DNA of 60,737 nucleotides, taken from assembly GCA_027306505.1 (NCBI GenBank), contig DAHUZP010000074.1, positions 1 to 60,737 on the forward strand, written 5' to 3'. This DNA is from Thermoplasmata archaeon (GTDB lineage Archaea; Thermoplasmatota; Thermoplasmata; Lutacidiplasmatales; UBA184). Shown here one piece after another: positions 24,560-33,109 of the stretch (its first letter is position 1; the number at the start of each line of letters is the position of its first letter). A model generated the notes under the pieces. The model worked only from the letters and a program-made list of their open reading frames with translations. It was not told where the DNA came from and did not search any database. The position numbers and the translations under genes were made by a program.

Positions 24560-25741
24560 TCAAGCGGGCCCCTCTCGGGCGCCGCGCTCGATGGGGTCCT
24601 CCCCGAAGAGGTCGAGCCGCCGCTGACCGGGGGAGGCCTCGGAGAGGTCGGAGACGGAGACCCCCAGCGTGCGGACGCGCCAGCCCCGGGCGAGCATCGG
24701 GGCGGGCGGACCGTCCTCCGAGAGCGCACCGAGGCGGCCCCGTCGTCGAGCCTCGACCTCGCCCAGGATCTGCTCGGCCAGCTGCTCCACCGTCCGACCC
24801 AGCACCTCCGCGCTGTCGGTGCGCTGCGGGAGCGTGCGGCTGCGCTGCCACTGCCGGAAGTCTCCCAGGCGGACGCGGACCGTCACGGTGCGGAACCATC
24901 GGCCTTGGCGCGCCGCGCTCTCCGCGAGGCCTCCGCTCAAACGTCGGAGCGCCTCCCGGATCTCCCCCGGGTCGGAGCGGTCCTCGTCGAACGTGCTCAT
25001 CGCTCCGATGGAGCGGGGGCCCTCCTCCTCGGGCCATGGCTCCTCCGTCAGCACCCCCCGCGCGAGGTCACGCAGGGTCCCTGCGGTCCCTCCCAGCGGC
25101 CGGCGGAGCCGCTCGAGCGGTGCCGCGGCGAGCTCCGCGAGGGTCTTGACGCCGAGCTCCCCGAGCGCCGCCTCGGTGACCTTCCCGATCCCGGGGACCG
25201 CCCGCACTGGAAGGGGTGCCAGGAAGGCCGCCACGCGCTCTGGAGCGACCACGACCACCCCTCCCGGCTTCGCCCGGTCGGAGGCGATCTTGGCCAGGGT
25301 GAGAGAAGGGGCGATCCCGATCGAGCAGGGCAGGTCGAACCGTTCCCGGACCTCCTTCTGGAGGGCGCGGCCCTCCGCTTCGGCCGCCTCCGACCCCCCG
25401 CCCTCCCACGGATAGGCGGCCTCGTCGATGCTGAAGGTGCGGGCGTTGGGGGCCCTTGCCTTGAGCAGGCCCATCACGCTCCGCGAGTTCTCCTCGTAGA
25501 AACCGAAGTCCGGAGGGACCCAGACGTACTCCGGGCAGAGGGCGAACGCCTGGCTCACGGGGAGGGCGGAACGTAGGCCGAAGGCCCGCGCTTCGTAGGA
25601 GGCGGAGAGCACGACCCCCCGGCCCTTCCCCCCCTTCGGGTCCGCGCTGACCGCGACGGCTCGTCCTCGGAGCTCCGGGCGGCGCTTGAGCTCGCAGGAG
25701 ACGTAGAACGCGTCCATGTCCAGGTAGACGCACCAGCGCAC
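24560..25741 (-). CDS. dinB: Y-family DNA polymerase IV (Dpo4/DinB)
   Basis: 393 residues from GTG 25741. Palm catalytic residues appear as YLDMDAFYVSCE (metal Asp) and FSIDEAAY (SIDE Asp-Glu pair). SASYEARAFGLRSALP is the finger segment, CSIGIAPSLTLAKIASD the palm strand-helix, and VPGIGKVTEAALGELGV the thumb HhH. A little-finger domain follows, and the C-terminal QRRLDLFG is a clear PCNA-interacting (PIP) peptide. Translesion synthesis past damaged bases. The start is near the conserved first strand, and GTG is the only option there. Confidence 0.93.
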   Translation of the reverse strand: MRWCVYLDMDAFYVSCELKRRPELRGRAVAVSADPKGGKGRGVVLSASYEARAFGLRSALPVSQAFALCPEYVWVPPDFGFYEENSRSVMGLLKARAPNARTFSIDEAAYPWEGGGSEAAEAEGRALQKEVRERFDLPCSIGIAPSLTLAKIASDRAKPGGVVVVAPERVAAFLAPLPVRAVPGIGKVTEAALGELGVKTLAELAAAPLERLRRPLGGTAGTLRDLARGVLTEEPWPEEEGPRSIGAMSTFDEDRSDPGEIREALRRLSGGLAESAARQGRWFRTVTVRVRLGDFRQWQRSRTLPQRTDSAEVLGRTVEQLAEQILGEVEARRRGRLGALSEDGPPAPMLARGWRVRTLGVSVSDLSEASPGQRRLDLFGEDPIERGAREGPA

Positions 25742-25831
25742 GGTCGGACCACGTTCCCCTCCCCCTTGAAGGTTGGACCCCGCCCCGCCCGTCCCTGGGA
25801 GGAGAGCTCCCCCGCGTGCTCACGCCCCAGC

Positions 25832-26620
25832 TCAGATGCGACGGGCGTTGACCATGGGGGTGCGCACCGCGAGGCGGACCCGACCGTGGAAGCGCCCTCC
25901 CGCGAGTTCCGCGAGACGGCGCAGCTTCTCACGACGCGCGCTCGGGGGCAGGGCCCGGATGTCCGAGAAGCTCGCAAAGGGCCGGATCGCCATCTCTGTC
26001 GAGAGGTCGGCCTTCCTGCGATGCTCCGTTAGGAGGGCGTGGTCGGATCCTTCGTGGGCCCGGAGGGCGGAGGGAAGGTCGAGGTAGCCCGCCGGGGAGG
26101 CAGGGTGCGACCTGGGCGGACGCCGGGCGGGCCCTCGTTCCCGGTCCTCCTCGAAGATGGGTCGGCTCTCCCGGGACCAGGCGTTCGGGCGCGAGCGGTC
26201 CCCGTGGGGGTTCGACCAGACGGCGAGCCGCCCGCCCGGTCAGAGGAGCCCCGCGACCCGGTCCAAGGCACGGGCCTGGTCGGACCCATGGAACGAATTC
26301 GCCACGACGACGAGGTGGAAGATGCCCTCCGTGAGGGAGGCGTCCTCGAAGGGGGACACGACGGGTCGACATCGACCTCGCGCGGGCCCGAGGCTCTCGC
26401 AGTCGTGCGCGGCCATGCGCCGGTCCGCGTCGACCGCCGTGAGACGGAGGTGCCCCCGACACAACATCTCGCGCGTCGCGACGCCCGTGCCCGTGCCCGG
26501 CCCCAGCTCCAGCACCCGGGCGCCGGGACGGGGCCCACAGGGGGCCCTCAAGGTCTGGTCGACCTCTTGGGGGCATCCGGGTCGCCCCCGAGCGTAGCCC
26601 TGGGGGTCGGCCCCGTAGAT
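25832..26620 (-). pseudogene. Class I SAM-dependent methyltransferase interrupted by an in-frame TGA
   Basis: One reading frame of 263 codons carries methyltransferase sequence on both sides of a single TGA at 26240-26242. Before it: GYARGRPGCPQEVDQTL, the SAM motif RVLELGPGTGTGVA and FHLVVVANSFHG. After it, in the same frame: PGGRLAVWSNPHGDRSRPN, then AIRPFASFSDIRALP and GGRFHGRVRLAV up to a TGA at 25832. The stop falls exactly in the usual LL-R-PGG strand turn, so CGA to TGA is the simplest explanation. The upstream part also lacks ATG/GTG (a TAA stands at 26621-26623; the first candidate start is TTG 26551). Recent nonsense pseudogene, sequencing error or readthrough. Confidence 0.75.
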
Positions 26621-26717
26621 TTAACGGCCCGTCTCGCGAGGGAGCTCCGCCGCCCCCTCACGCGGGGGGCCCCCTTCGACTGCCTGAACGGGGTTCCTCG
26701 CCTTCGAACGCGGCCGT

Positions 26718-27458
26718 TCAGAGGCCGCCGAAGTCGACGGCCTTCGCGTCGACCTCGATCCCCCGCGGACCGAAGCGGTAGGGCTGGCGCGTCCGGGTAT
26801 GGGCCGTCCGCCGCATCTTGAGGACCTTCACGGCGAGCCCGGCGCGGTGCGCCTGGGGGTCCTCCGTCGGGAAGAGCAGCAACACCCCGTCGGCCACGTA
26901 CTCCCCGAGCCCGTCGCGGGAGACCTCGGGGGCGAGCGGGTTCGCTTCAGCGGTCATGAGGGTGGTCGCTCCGGTCTGGCGGCACATCCTCGCCATGGTG
27001 AACAGCAGGCTGCGCCGCTCCACCTCGTCCGGAGCGAGGGAGGAGAGGAGCGAGATGGAGTCGACCACGATGCGGCGCGGCCCGAAGGCCTGCACTTCGG
27101 CGGGGAACTGGCTGCGGATCCGCTTGAGCGCGTTGTTCGCGTCCTGCGGGTCGATCCGGACGAGCTTCAAGGTCCCCTTCTTCACCGCCTCGCCCAAGGA
27201 CCAGCCGAACTGGGAGGCGGACCCGAGGAGCGCCTCCGGCTCCTCCTCGAAGGAGAGGTAGAGCGTCTTCTCCCCGTGGAGCGCGCCCGCCGAGACGAAC
27301 TGGAGGGCGAGGCAGGTCTTCCCCACCCCGGGGGTCCCGAGCACGAGCACCACGTGGCCCTGGGGGAAGCCTCCCTGGAGCATCTCGTCGAGCCCGCTCA
27401 CCCCTGAGGAGACCCGGGGGGGAGAGGCCGCGGAGGAGAGATCAGCCGACGCGCTCAT
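26718..27458 (-). CDS. KaiC/RAD55-family RecA-like ATPase (active form)
   Basis: 246 residues. GLDEMLQGGFPQGHVVLVLG then Walker A GTPGVGKTCLALQF (about 40-53), the EEEP turn after KTLYLSFEEEP, Walker B RRIVVDSISLL, and a C-terminal strand VLKMRRTAHTRTRQPYRFG are all standard for archaeal single-domain KaiC-like/RAD55 proteins. They hydrolyse ATP and are linked to signalling and motility; the specific role is unknown. Its start overlaps the upstream homologue by 17 bp, so the two are co-translated and may form a hetero-oligomer. Confidence 0.85.
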   Translation of the reverse strand: MSASADLSSAASPPRVSSGVSGLDEMLQGGFPQGHVVLVLGTPGVGKTCLALQFVSAGALHGEKTLYLSFEEEPEALLGSASQFGWSLGEAVKKGTLKLVRIDPQDANNALKRIRSQFPAEVQAFGPRRIVVDSISLLSSLAPDEVERRSLLFTMARMCRQTGATTLMTAEANPLAPEVSRDGLGEYVADGVLLLFPTEDPQAHRAGLAVKVLKMRRTAHTRTRQPYRFGPRGIEVDAKAVDFGGL

Positions 27459-28311
27459 ACTGTGTGGTCACCAGCCCGAACCGCCCCCGCACATCCAGCA
27501 GGAACCGACCCTGAAGCTCCTGCGGGACGTAAGCGAGGAGCGGCATAGACTTCTCGATGAGGAGGGCCCGGGTGCGGATGGAGCGGTTTGGGTGCTTCAC
27601 CCAAGTGAAGTCGAGCACGCCGTCGACCGAGTCCTTGAGGCCCTGCTCCACGCGCGGGTCCGCGACACCGGTGCCGAGCAGGAGGTAGACCAGGCCGTTC
27701 CACTGCTTCGCGCGCCGACGGAGCCCCTTCACCACCGTCAGGATGTCCTCGTCCTGGACGGAGCTCCGGGCGAGCAGGTCCGTGAGCGAGTCCACGATGA
27801 GGAGCGTGCCCTTCCCCCGGGCTTCGAGCATCGCCGTGAGGTCCCCTAGGATCCCGTCGGTGGAGAGGCGGGGGGGAGGGGCCTCCAGCATCGGACGCTC
27901 CGAGTCGGCCCAGGTCGCGGGGACCACGCTGTCCGCGAAGTAGGCAGCGGAGAGGTCCGCGAAATCCAGGTGCTCGATGAGCAGCTCGCTGTACTCCGTC
28001 GGGAAGGCCGTGTCGACCTCTCGAAGCAGCTGCTCCCGGGAGCGGGTCATGCTGAGGTAGGTGACCCTGCCGGGGAGCGCGAGGGGCCCCTGGTAGCGTC
28101 CGAGGTAGATGGAGCGGCTCTCCCGGTGGTGCGAGGCACGCATGAGCGTCGCGGCCGAGGTGAGGGCGAACTCGTAGGCCCCCGCACCCGGCTCGGAAGT
28201 GAGGAGCATCACGCTTCCCACGGGGAGGCCACCGGTGATGTGGTCGAAGTCGTTGACGCCTGTGGGGATCCGGGGGGAGACCCTGGACACTCCGATCTCC
28301 CGCCCTTGCAC
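27442..28311 (-). CDS. KaiC-like RecA-fold protein with lost Walker A
   Basis: 289 residues from GTG 28311. It keeps the family start (PTGVNDFDHITGGLPVGSVM) but the P-loop reads TSEPGAGAYEFAL, where GKT/S is replaced by GAYE. Walker B remains (GTLLIVDSLTDLL) and the C-terminal strand is conserved (RTRALLIEKS). An insertion between the P-loop and Walker B (about 60-140) is longer than in active members. Probably a non-hydrolysing partner of the overlapping downstream ATPase. It begins 23 bp after the truD stop, so truD and the two KaiC-like genes may form one operon. Confidence 0.7.
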   Translation of the reverse strand: MQGREIGVSRVSPRIPTGVNDFDHITGGLPVGSVMLLTSEPGAGAYEFALTSAATLMRASHHRESRSIYLGRYQGPLALPGRVTYLSMTRSREQLLREVDTAFPTEYSELLIEHLDFADLSAAYFADSVVPATWADSERPMLEAPPPRLSTDGILGDLTAMLEARGKGTLLIVDSLTDLLARSSVQDEDILTVVKGLRRRAKQWNGLVYLLLGTGVADPRVEQGLKDSVDGVLDFTWVKHPNRSIRTRALLIEKSMPLLAYVPQELQGRFLLDVRGRFGLVTTQYERVG

Positions 28312-28334
28312 GCCTCACCGACGCTTGGGGGGGC

Positions 28335-29678
28335 TCATGAGGATGACGGTTCACTCGAAGGGCTCGGCGGGTCCCGTGGGAGGATAGCGCCCGACTTCAG
28401 GAACTCGCGAAGCAGGACCGTCGCGTACTGCCCCTTTTCGAGCAAGAGGTCGAACCGGAGCGATGCGCCCTCCTCCCCTGAGGAAGCGACCTCGCAGCGG
28501 GGCTCTCCATCGCCCGGGAAGAGGCGTCTCGGGAGGGGGGCGAGGAGCGCGCGGAAGGTGCCCTTGCTAGAGAGCTCGGGCGCCTCCGGCAGGTGGAAGT
28601 CCTCCCGCGCGACCCCCTCTTCCTCAAGGACCTTCGCCCAGATCTCCCCGGGGCGCCCGCGCGGCAGGGGGGTGTCGGTCCCGACCAGAGGGCCCGCGAC
28701 CCGGGCCCGCCCTCCCCGTACCCAGTCGCGGGCCTCCGGCAGGTTGTCCTCCGACACCGGCACGGGCGGGCGACCTTCGTCGAGCCCGTCCGGGGCGATC
28801 CGCACCAGGTGGTCCCCGGCGACCGGTTCCCCGAGGGGAAGTCCCTCGAAGATGCGACGGCTCAGCGCGACGTTGTACAGGTAGCTCTGATAGGCGTGGA
28901 CGAAGAGCTGGCGAAGGGAGCGGGGCAGGGCCCGGAGCGCCTGCGCCCCGTTCTTCCCCTCGGCGAGCTTGTGGAGGAGCGAGCGTTCGAAGGTGAAGGT
29001 GTCGGGGAACTCGCGGAGCGCCCGAGCAGGGTCCCGGTGCTCCGCGTAGGCCGCCCGCGCCTCGTGGCCCTGGGGGGCAGGACCGGAGACCCCGGAGGTG
29101 AGGTAGGCGTCTACCGCCTCTTGCGCGGAGCCCAGCACGAGCGCCCTTCCGACGAGGTGGGTCACCGGCCGGACCTCTCCGAAGCGCTGGGGTCCGAAAT
29201 AGTTGGGGAATCCCCCCAGGACCTTGAGCTCCTCCCGCACGGCACGGGCCCGCTCGGCGATGTTCTGGGGGTCTCCCGAAAGGGCCCCGACACGGAGGAG
29301 GAAGCGGTTCCCGTAGAGGTTCCCGAGGGCGAGCCCTTCCCGGGCCCGGTAGGCGCCCTCGAGGCGCACCCCCGAGAGCTCGAGCCCCTCCAACCGCTGC
29401 GGAGCGACCGGGAGGGAGAGCAACTGGCGGGTGACCGCCCGCCGGTCCTTCGTGCCCGCGAACCCGATCGCCCCCGGAGGAAGGCCGAGCGCCCGCTGCA
29501 GGCGCTGGACGAGCGCGTTCTGCTCCACGTCGCGCGACTCCGCCCGGACGATGGTGAAGCGCCCCTGGGGATCGGGCAGCGGGTATCGGGAGACCTCCTC
29601 CACCTCGAAATCGGTGGGGTCGATCTTGATCCGTCCACCTATGCCCGGAGAAGGGCTGCCGTAGGTACTGAGCCCCAT
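28335..29678 (-). CDS. truD: tRNA pseudouridine(13) synthase TruD
   Basis: 447 residues from ATG 29678. N-terminal GGRIKIDPTDFEVEEV, catalytic motif FAGTKDRRAVTRQ (the Asp acts as nucleophile), then GNLYGNRFLLRVG, FPNYFGPQRFGEVRPVTH, and the TRUD-insert region, closing with LRFDLLLEKGQYATVLLREF. It isomerises U13 of tRNA (in archaea also other sites). The length is normal for archaeal TruD. The frame extends to 29735, but the conserved region begins at MGLSTYGSPSPGIGG. Confidence 0.95.
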   Translation of the reverse strand: MGLSTYGSPSPGIGGRIKIDPTDFEVEEVSRYPLPDPQGRFTIVRAESRDVEQNALVQRLQRALGLPPGAIGFAGTKDRRAVTRQLLSLPVAPQRLEGLELSGVRLEGAYRAREGLALGNLYGNRFLLRVGALSGDPQNIAERARAVREELKVLGGFPNYFGPQRFGEVRPVTHLVGRALVLGSAQEAVDAYLTSGVSGPAPQGHEARAAYAEHRDPARALREFPDTFTFERSLLHKLAEGKNGAQALRALPRSLRQLFVHAYQSYLYNVALSRRIFEGLPLGEPVAGDHLVRIAPDGLDEGRPPVPVSEDNLPEARDWVRGGRARVAGPLVGTDTPLPRGRPGEIWAKVLEEEGVAREDFHLPEAPELSSKGTFRALLAPLPRRLFPGDGEPRCEVASSGEEGASLRFDLLLEKGQYATVLLREFLKSGAILPRDPPSPSSEPSSS

Positions 29679-30057
29679 CGCGCGTTCGTGGGGAGGGGGG
29701 ACCCACGGGCAACCTCCCTCCGGGACGGGGCTCACGGCGTGGCGGAGCGCAGGCTCCCCTTAAGGCGGAGGGCTCGGCAGAGGGGGCCGAGGGCCCCGGA
29801 CAGGGGAAGGGACGCTCCGCGCACGCGAGGCCCGGTCGAGGACGCTCGTCCCCGCCCCACGCGATGGCTCCAAGAGGGGACGGCCCATGGAGGCGAGCGT
29901 GGCGGATAACGGGGTGGAGGAGGCCAAGGAGGACCGCGCTCGCGTCGTTCGCATCTCCCGCCCTCCCTCCTCACGCGAGAAGGCTCGCTCCCCGGGCCCC
30001 CTGACACCGACCCCGCAGGATCGCGAGGGCCCGGTCCCCACCGCGTCGGCTCCCTCC
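29679..30057. other. Intergenic region between divergent truD and a two-TM protein gene
   Basis: About 380 bases, open in several frames but with biased, low-complexity translations (Arg/Pro/Ser-rich). I see no gene, RNA or repeat here that can be supported. Confidence 0.4.
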
Positions 30058-30603
30058 ATGGTGGCTCGGCCCCGCGGGTCGTCCCCGCTACGCCTCCGTA
30101 ACCAGGGGGCCGTCGACCGCTCCCTTCGTCTCTACCTCTTGGGCTTCGTGCTGCTCCCCTCGCTGCTCTTCGCCTTCCTCGTCGGACTGGTCCTCACCTC
30201 CCCCTACGCGCCGGTCCGCTCGGACCTGCCGGGCGTGGTCTACCTTCTCGTGATCCTCGCCCTCTTCCTCGCCGGAGGGTACTGGTTCACACTGGGCCGC
30301 TCTCCGAGGTCGTTCCGTTTCGACAAGAGCGCGGGGAAGCTCCGCGTCCGCTACTTCGAGGGCTCCGTGGAGGAGCTCCAGTTGGGGCCCGAGGCCTTCC
30401 AGGCGGCGGTCGAGGTCTACGCGACCGGGTTCTTCGCCCCCGTCCCGACCGAGCTCGTCGAGTTCCACAACCCGCCCTACCGCCCGCGCCGCTGGATCGT
30501 TGAGCGGCGCCTGCTCGATGGGGTCGCGCCCCGGCACCCTCCGAGGAAGAGGCAAGGTTCCGGCTGGTCCCGCGTCGGGTCGCTCGACGAGGTGGACGAC
30601 TGA
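30058..30603 (+). CDS. Two-TM membrane protein of unknown function
   Basis: 181 residues from ATG 30058. Two adjacent TM helices, LRLYLLGFVLLPSLLFAFLV and VVYLLVILALFLAGGYWF, are followed by a soluble domain with RSFRFDKSAGKLRVRYFEGS and LVEFHNPPYRPRRWIVERRL, reminiscent of a small PH-like or DUF-type cytoplasmic domain. Function unknown. Upstream in-frame sequence to 29887 is low complexity, so the shorter start is preferred. Confidence 0.5.
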   Translation: MVARPRGSSPLRLRNQGAVDRSLRLYLLGFVLLPSLLFAFLVGLVLTSPYAPVRSDLPGVVYLLVILALFLAGGYWFTLGRSPRSFRFDKSAGKLRVRYFEGSVEELQLGPEAFQAAVEVYATGFFAPVPTELVEFHNPPYRPRRWIVERRLLDGVAPRHPPRKRQGSGWSRVGSLDEVDD

Positions 30604-30684
30604 GGAGGAGAGCGCCCCCCGAGGGGGAACGTTTCGCACCGCGGACCTCTCCTGGGCCCCACCGCGCTCAGGCGGAGGGCGTGG

Positions 30685-31119
30685 TCAGCCGAGGAGGTCC
30701 TCGAGCTCGCCCGCGACCATGGTCAAGAGCTGGTCGAGGGACCGGTTCTTGAGCTCGGTGATGTGACCCCCGGCGGTCTCGAGCCGCGCCAGGAACTCGT
30801 CGCCATCGCGCACGAACTGGAGCGAGAGGATGCGGGAAGGCTCGTCCGTCAGCACCATCTGGAGCGCCGGGAGGGCCTCGACCGCGGCGTTGGCGGCCTC
30901 TGTGCGGGTCGCGGGCTTCGCGCCCTTCGCCGAACCTGCCTTGGCGGCCGGCTTCGGGGCGGGCTGCTTCGCCGCCGCCGGGGCCTTCACCGGGGCCTTA
31001 CCGCGGGAGGCCGCGGGAGGACGGGCCCCCGAGGAGGGACCCTTCGATGGAGTAGAGGCCCGCTTCGTGAGCTTCTGCGCGCCGGCCCGTCTGGACTTCG
31101 ACAAAGGTTTCGGTGCCAA
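30685..31119 (-). CDS. Lys/Ala/Pro-rich protein with small globular C-terminus
   Basis: About 144 residues (TTG 31119; a longer frame opens at TTG 31152). The N-terminal ~70 residues are repeats of Lys, Ala and Pro (SRGKAPVKAPAAAKQPAPK) like histone H1 or bacterial HU-tail proteins. The last ~65 residues are a compact alpha/beta unit (LQMVLTDEPSRILSLQFVRD ... LDQLLTMVAGELEDLLG). The basic tail suggests nucleic-acid binding. An AT box TTTAATAG (31155-31162, minus) fits the TTG 31119 start better than 31152. No family recognised. Confidence 0.5.
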   Translation of the reverse strand: MAPKPLSKSRRAGAQKLTKRASTPSKGPSSGARPPAASRGKAPVKAPAAAKQPAPKPAAKAGSAKGAKPATRTEAANAAVEALPALQMVLTDEPSRILSLQFVRDGDEFLARLETAGGHITELKNRSLDQLLTMVAGELEDLLG

Positions 31120-31249
31120 GCTGGCCCCTGCCTGCGGCGGGCGGAAAATCAATCGCTATTAAAGGTCGCTCAAATCGCCCGACCCCCCGGCGGCCCACCC
31201 CTCCGAGGAGGCAAGGGGTTCATCAGGGGGTCGCCTCTCCCTTGCGCAC

Positions 31250-33109
31250 GTGGGCGACGCGGCGACGTCCTGGACCGAGGAGCGGGAGGAGCCCGAGGGG
31301 GCGACCCTTCCTCCCCGGGCCGTCCTGCTCCTGCTCGCCTCGGTGACGCTCCTGGTCATCTTCCTCAGCCTGGACCCGCTCCTCACCTTCGGGGCCTGGG
31401 GGTCGGACAGCGGCGAGTACGCGAGCCTCACCTCAGCCCTCCTCACGCACCACGCCTTCCAGCTCTCAGGGTACACGGGCTGGGGCTTCGGCTATCCGTA
31501 CTTCCCAGGTCTCTTCGAGGTCGGCGCGGCGGTATCGGCCGCGACCGGGGCGGACCCGCTCCTCTCGCTGGAGCTCGCGGTCCCCACGCTCGGGGCCCTC
31601 GGCGTCATGCCCCTCTTCCTGCTCTTCCGCCGGATCCTTCCCTCCGACGGTGTCGCGCTGCTCGGGGCTGCGCTCTCAGGGGTCGCCGCACCGCGCCTGT
31701 TGGTCCTCTCCCACGCGGCGCCGGTGACCCTCGGCGACCTGCTATGGATCGCTTCGCTCTGGGCCTTCGTCGAGCAGCGCAAGGACCCCCGGTGGTGGGG
31801 GGTGCTCGCACTGACCGCCCCCGCCCTGATCCTCACCCACCACCTCTCCTCCTACTTCTTCCTCCTCACGGGGCTGGGGCTCCTGGTCGGGCTCGAGCTC
31901 TACGCCCCCCGCCGCTGGACCCGAAGGTTCCCTCTCCCGGAGTTCGTCTTCCTGGGCGCCTTCGCGATCGGACTGCTCACCTTCTGGTCGCAGTACGCGC
32001 TCCCCTTCTGGTCCACGATCGTGCTCAAGCAGGGGCTGTTGAGCTCCCCCGGGACCCTCGTCACGGGCGTGGTCGTGGGCATGCTCCTCTTCGCCCTTCT
32101 GGTCCGTTGGCGCAGGGTCCGCTCGGACCGCGCGCTCGCCTCTGGGCGCAGGGCCTCCGAGAAGGCCCTCTGGTCGCTCAAGTTCCCCACGCGCTCCCAC
32201 GTGGCACGTGACGGGCTGCTCCTCTCGGCGCTCATCGTCGTCCCCCTCTCCGTCCTGATGGTGGTCCCCTTGCCGGGGACCCAGGATGTCGCACCGCCGC
32301 TCCTGCTGCTCTGGTACGCCCCGATGATCGCCTACATCCCGCTCACGAGCGGGACCCGGGGGGTGCTGCCGGCCTCTCGCCTGGGGCCCGGCCTCCACGC
32401 GCTCATCGTCGCGGTGGGGCTCTCCGCCATCTTCTCCATCGTCAGCGCGAGCACGGCGATCCCGCTCAATCGCCACACGGAGTACCTCATCCCGCCGCTC
32501 GCGCTCATCACCGCCCTCGGGATCACCCGGGGCCTCTCCGCTCTCCGGGACCTGCGGAGCGTGCACAGCAAGGTCCCGTACTTCGCAGCCCTGGCGAGCG
32601 TCGTGCTGCTCGTGGCGGCGAGCGGAGCGACCGCCTATCCTCCCCCGACGCTCCTGGAGGGGTTCCAGGAAGGCTTCACCCCGGCAGACCTCTCCGAGTC
32701 CACCTGGATGGCGGTCTCGCTCCCGGCGGGGGCCCACCTCGCTTCGGACCACCGGTTGAGCGACCTCTACTTCTACGACTCCGGGGGCTCGCCGGCCACC
32801 TGGGACAACGCGAGCTGCCTGTTCATCGGCACAGACTCGTACTGCGCCTACGCGGAGCTGCAGAGCTCCTTCCTGCCCGAACCTCCACCGCCCCAAGGGC
32901 ACGGTCCGCCCGCGGGCAAGATCTATGCCGTCGCGGTCGACGAGACCATGCGGACCCAGGGCGTGGCGCTCGACCCGTCCCAGCCGGCCGTGCCGATGAG
33001 CGGCGCAGCGCAGGACCGGTTCGCAGGCCCCGGATTCGTCGAGCTCTACTCGGCCGGAGGGCAGACCGTCTGGTGGGTGGTCCTCTCCGAGGTCCCCTCG
33101 CCGCCCTAA
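31250..33109 (+). CDS. Polytopic membrane protein, GT-C glycosyltransferase-like
   Basis: 619 residues with about 11 TM segments in the first ~450 residues and a C-terminal extracytoplasmic domain (about 470-615). The first loop has WGSDSGEYASLTSALL right after TM1, the position where GT-C enzymes (PMT/STT3/ArnT type) place their catalytic acidic residue. ILTHHLSSYFFLL and LNRHTEYLIPPLALI recall archaeal dolichol-linked sugar transferases. The C-terminal domain has TDSYCAYAELQ and a terminal strand QTVWWVVLSEV. Likely in surface glycosylation; the donor and acceptor are unknown. It ends 4 bp into the convergent mptE. Confidence 0.6.
   Translation: MGDAATSWTEEREEPEGATLPPRAVLLLLASVTLLVIFLSLDPLLTFGAWGSDSGEYASLTSALLTHHAFQLSGYTGWGFGYPYFPGLFEVGAAVSAATGADPLLSLELAVPTLGALGVMPLFLLFRRILPSDGVALLGAALSGVAAPRLLVLSHAAPVTLGDLLWIASLWAFVEQRKDPRWWGVLALTAPALILTHHLSSYFFLLTGLGLLVGLELYAPRRWTRRFPLPEFVFLGAFAIGLLTFWSQYALPFWSTIVLKQGLLSSPGTLVTGVVVGMLLFALLVRWRRVRSDRALASGRRASEKALWSLKFPTRSHVARDGLLLSALIVVPLSVLMVVPLPGTQDVAPPLLLLWYAPMIAYIPLTSGTRGVLPASRLGPGLHALIVAVGLSAIFSIVSASTAIPLNRHTEYLIPPLALITALGITRGLSALRDLRSVHSKVPYFAALASVVLLVAASGATAYPPPTLLEGFQEGFTPADLSESTWMAVSLPAGAHLASDHRLSDLYFYDSGGSPATWDNASCLFIGTDSYCAYAELQSSFLPEPPPPQGHGPPAGKIYAVAVDETMRTQGVALDPSQPAVPMSGAAQDRFAGPGFVELYSAGGQTVWWVVLSEVPSPP

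Noticed and set aside
24514-24729. Longer N-terminus for the TauE permease
   Set aside because: The extension overlaps dinB out of frame and is hydrophilic and Arg-rich; the hydrophobic core starts after GTG 24513.
26240-26242. Selenocysteine or pyrrolysine decoding of the methyltransferase stop
   Set aside because: Pyrrolysine uses TAG, the site is not a catalytic position, and no SECIS-like structure was found; a CGA to TGA mutation is simpler.
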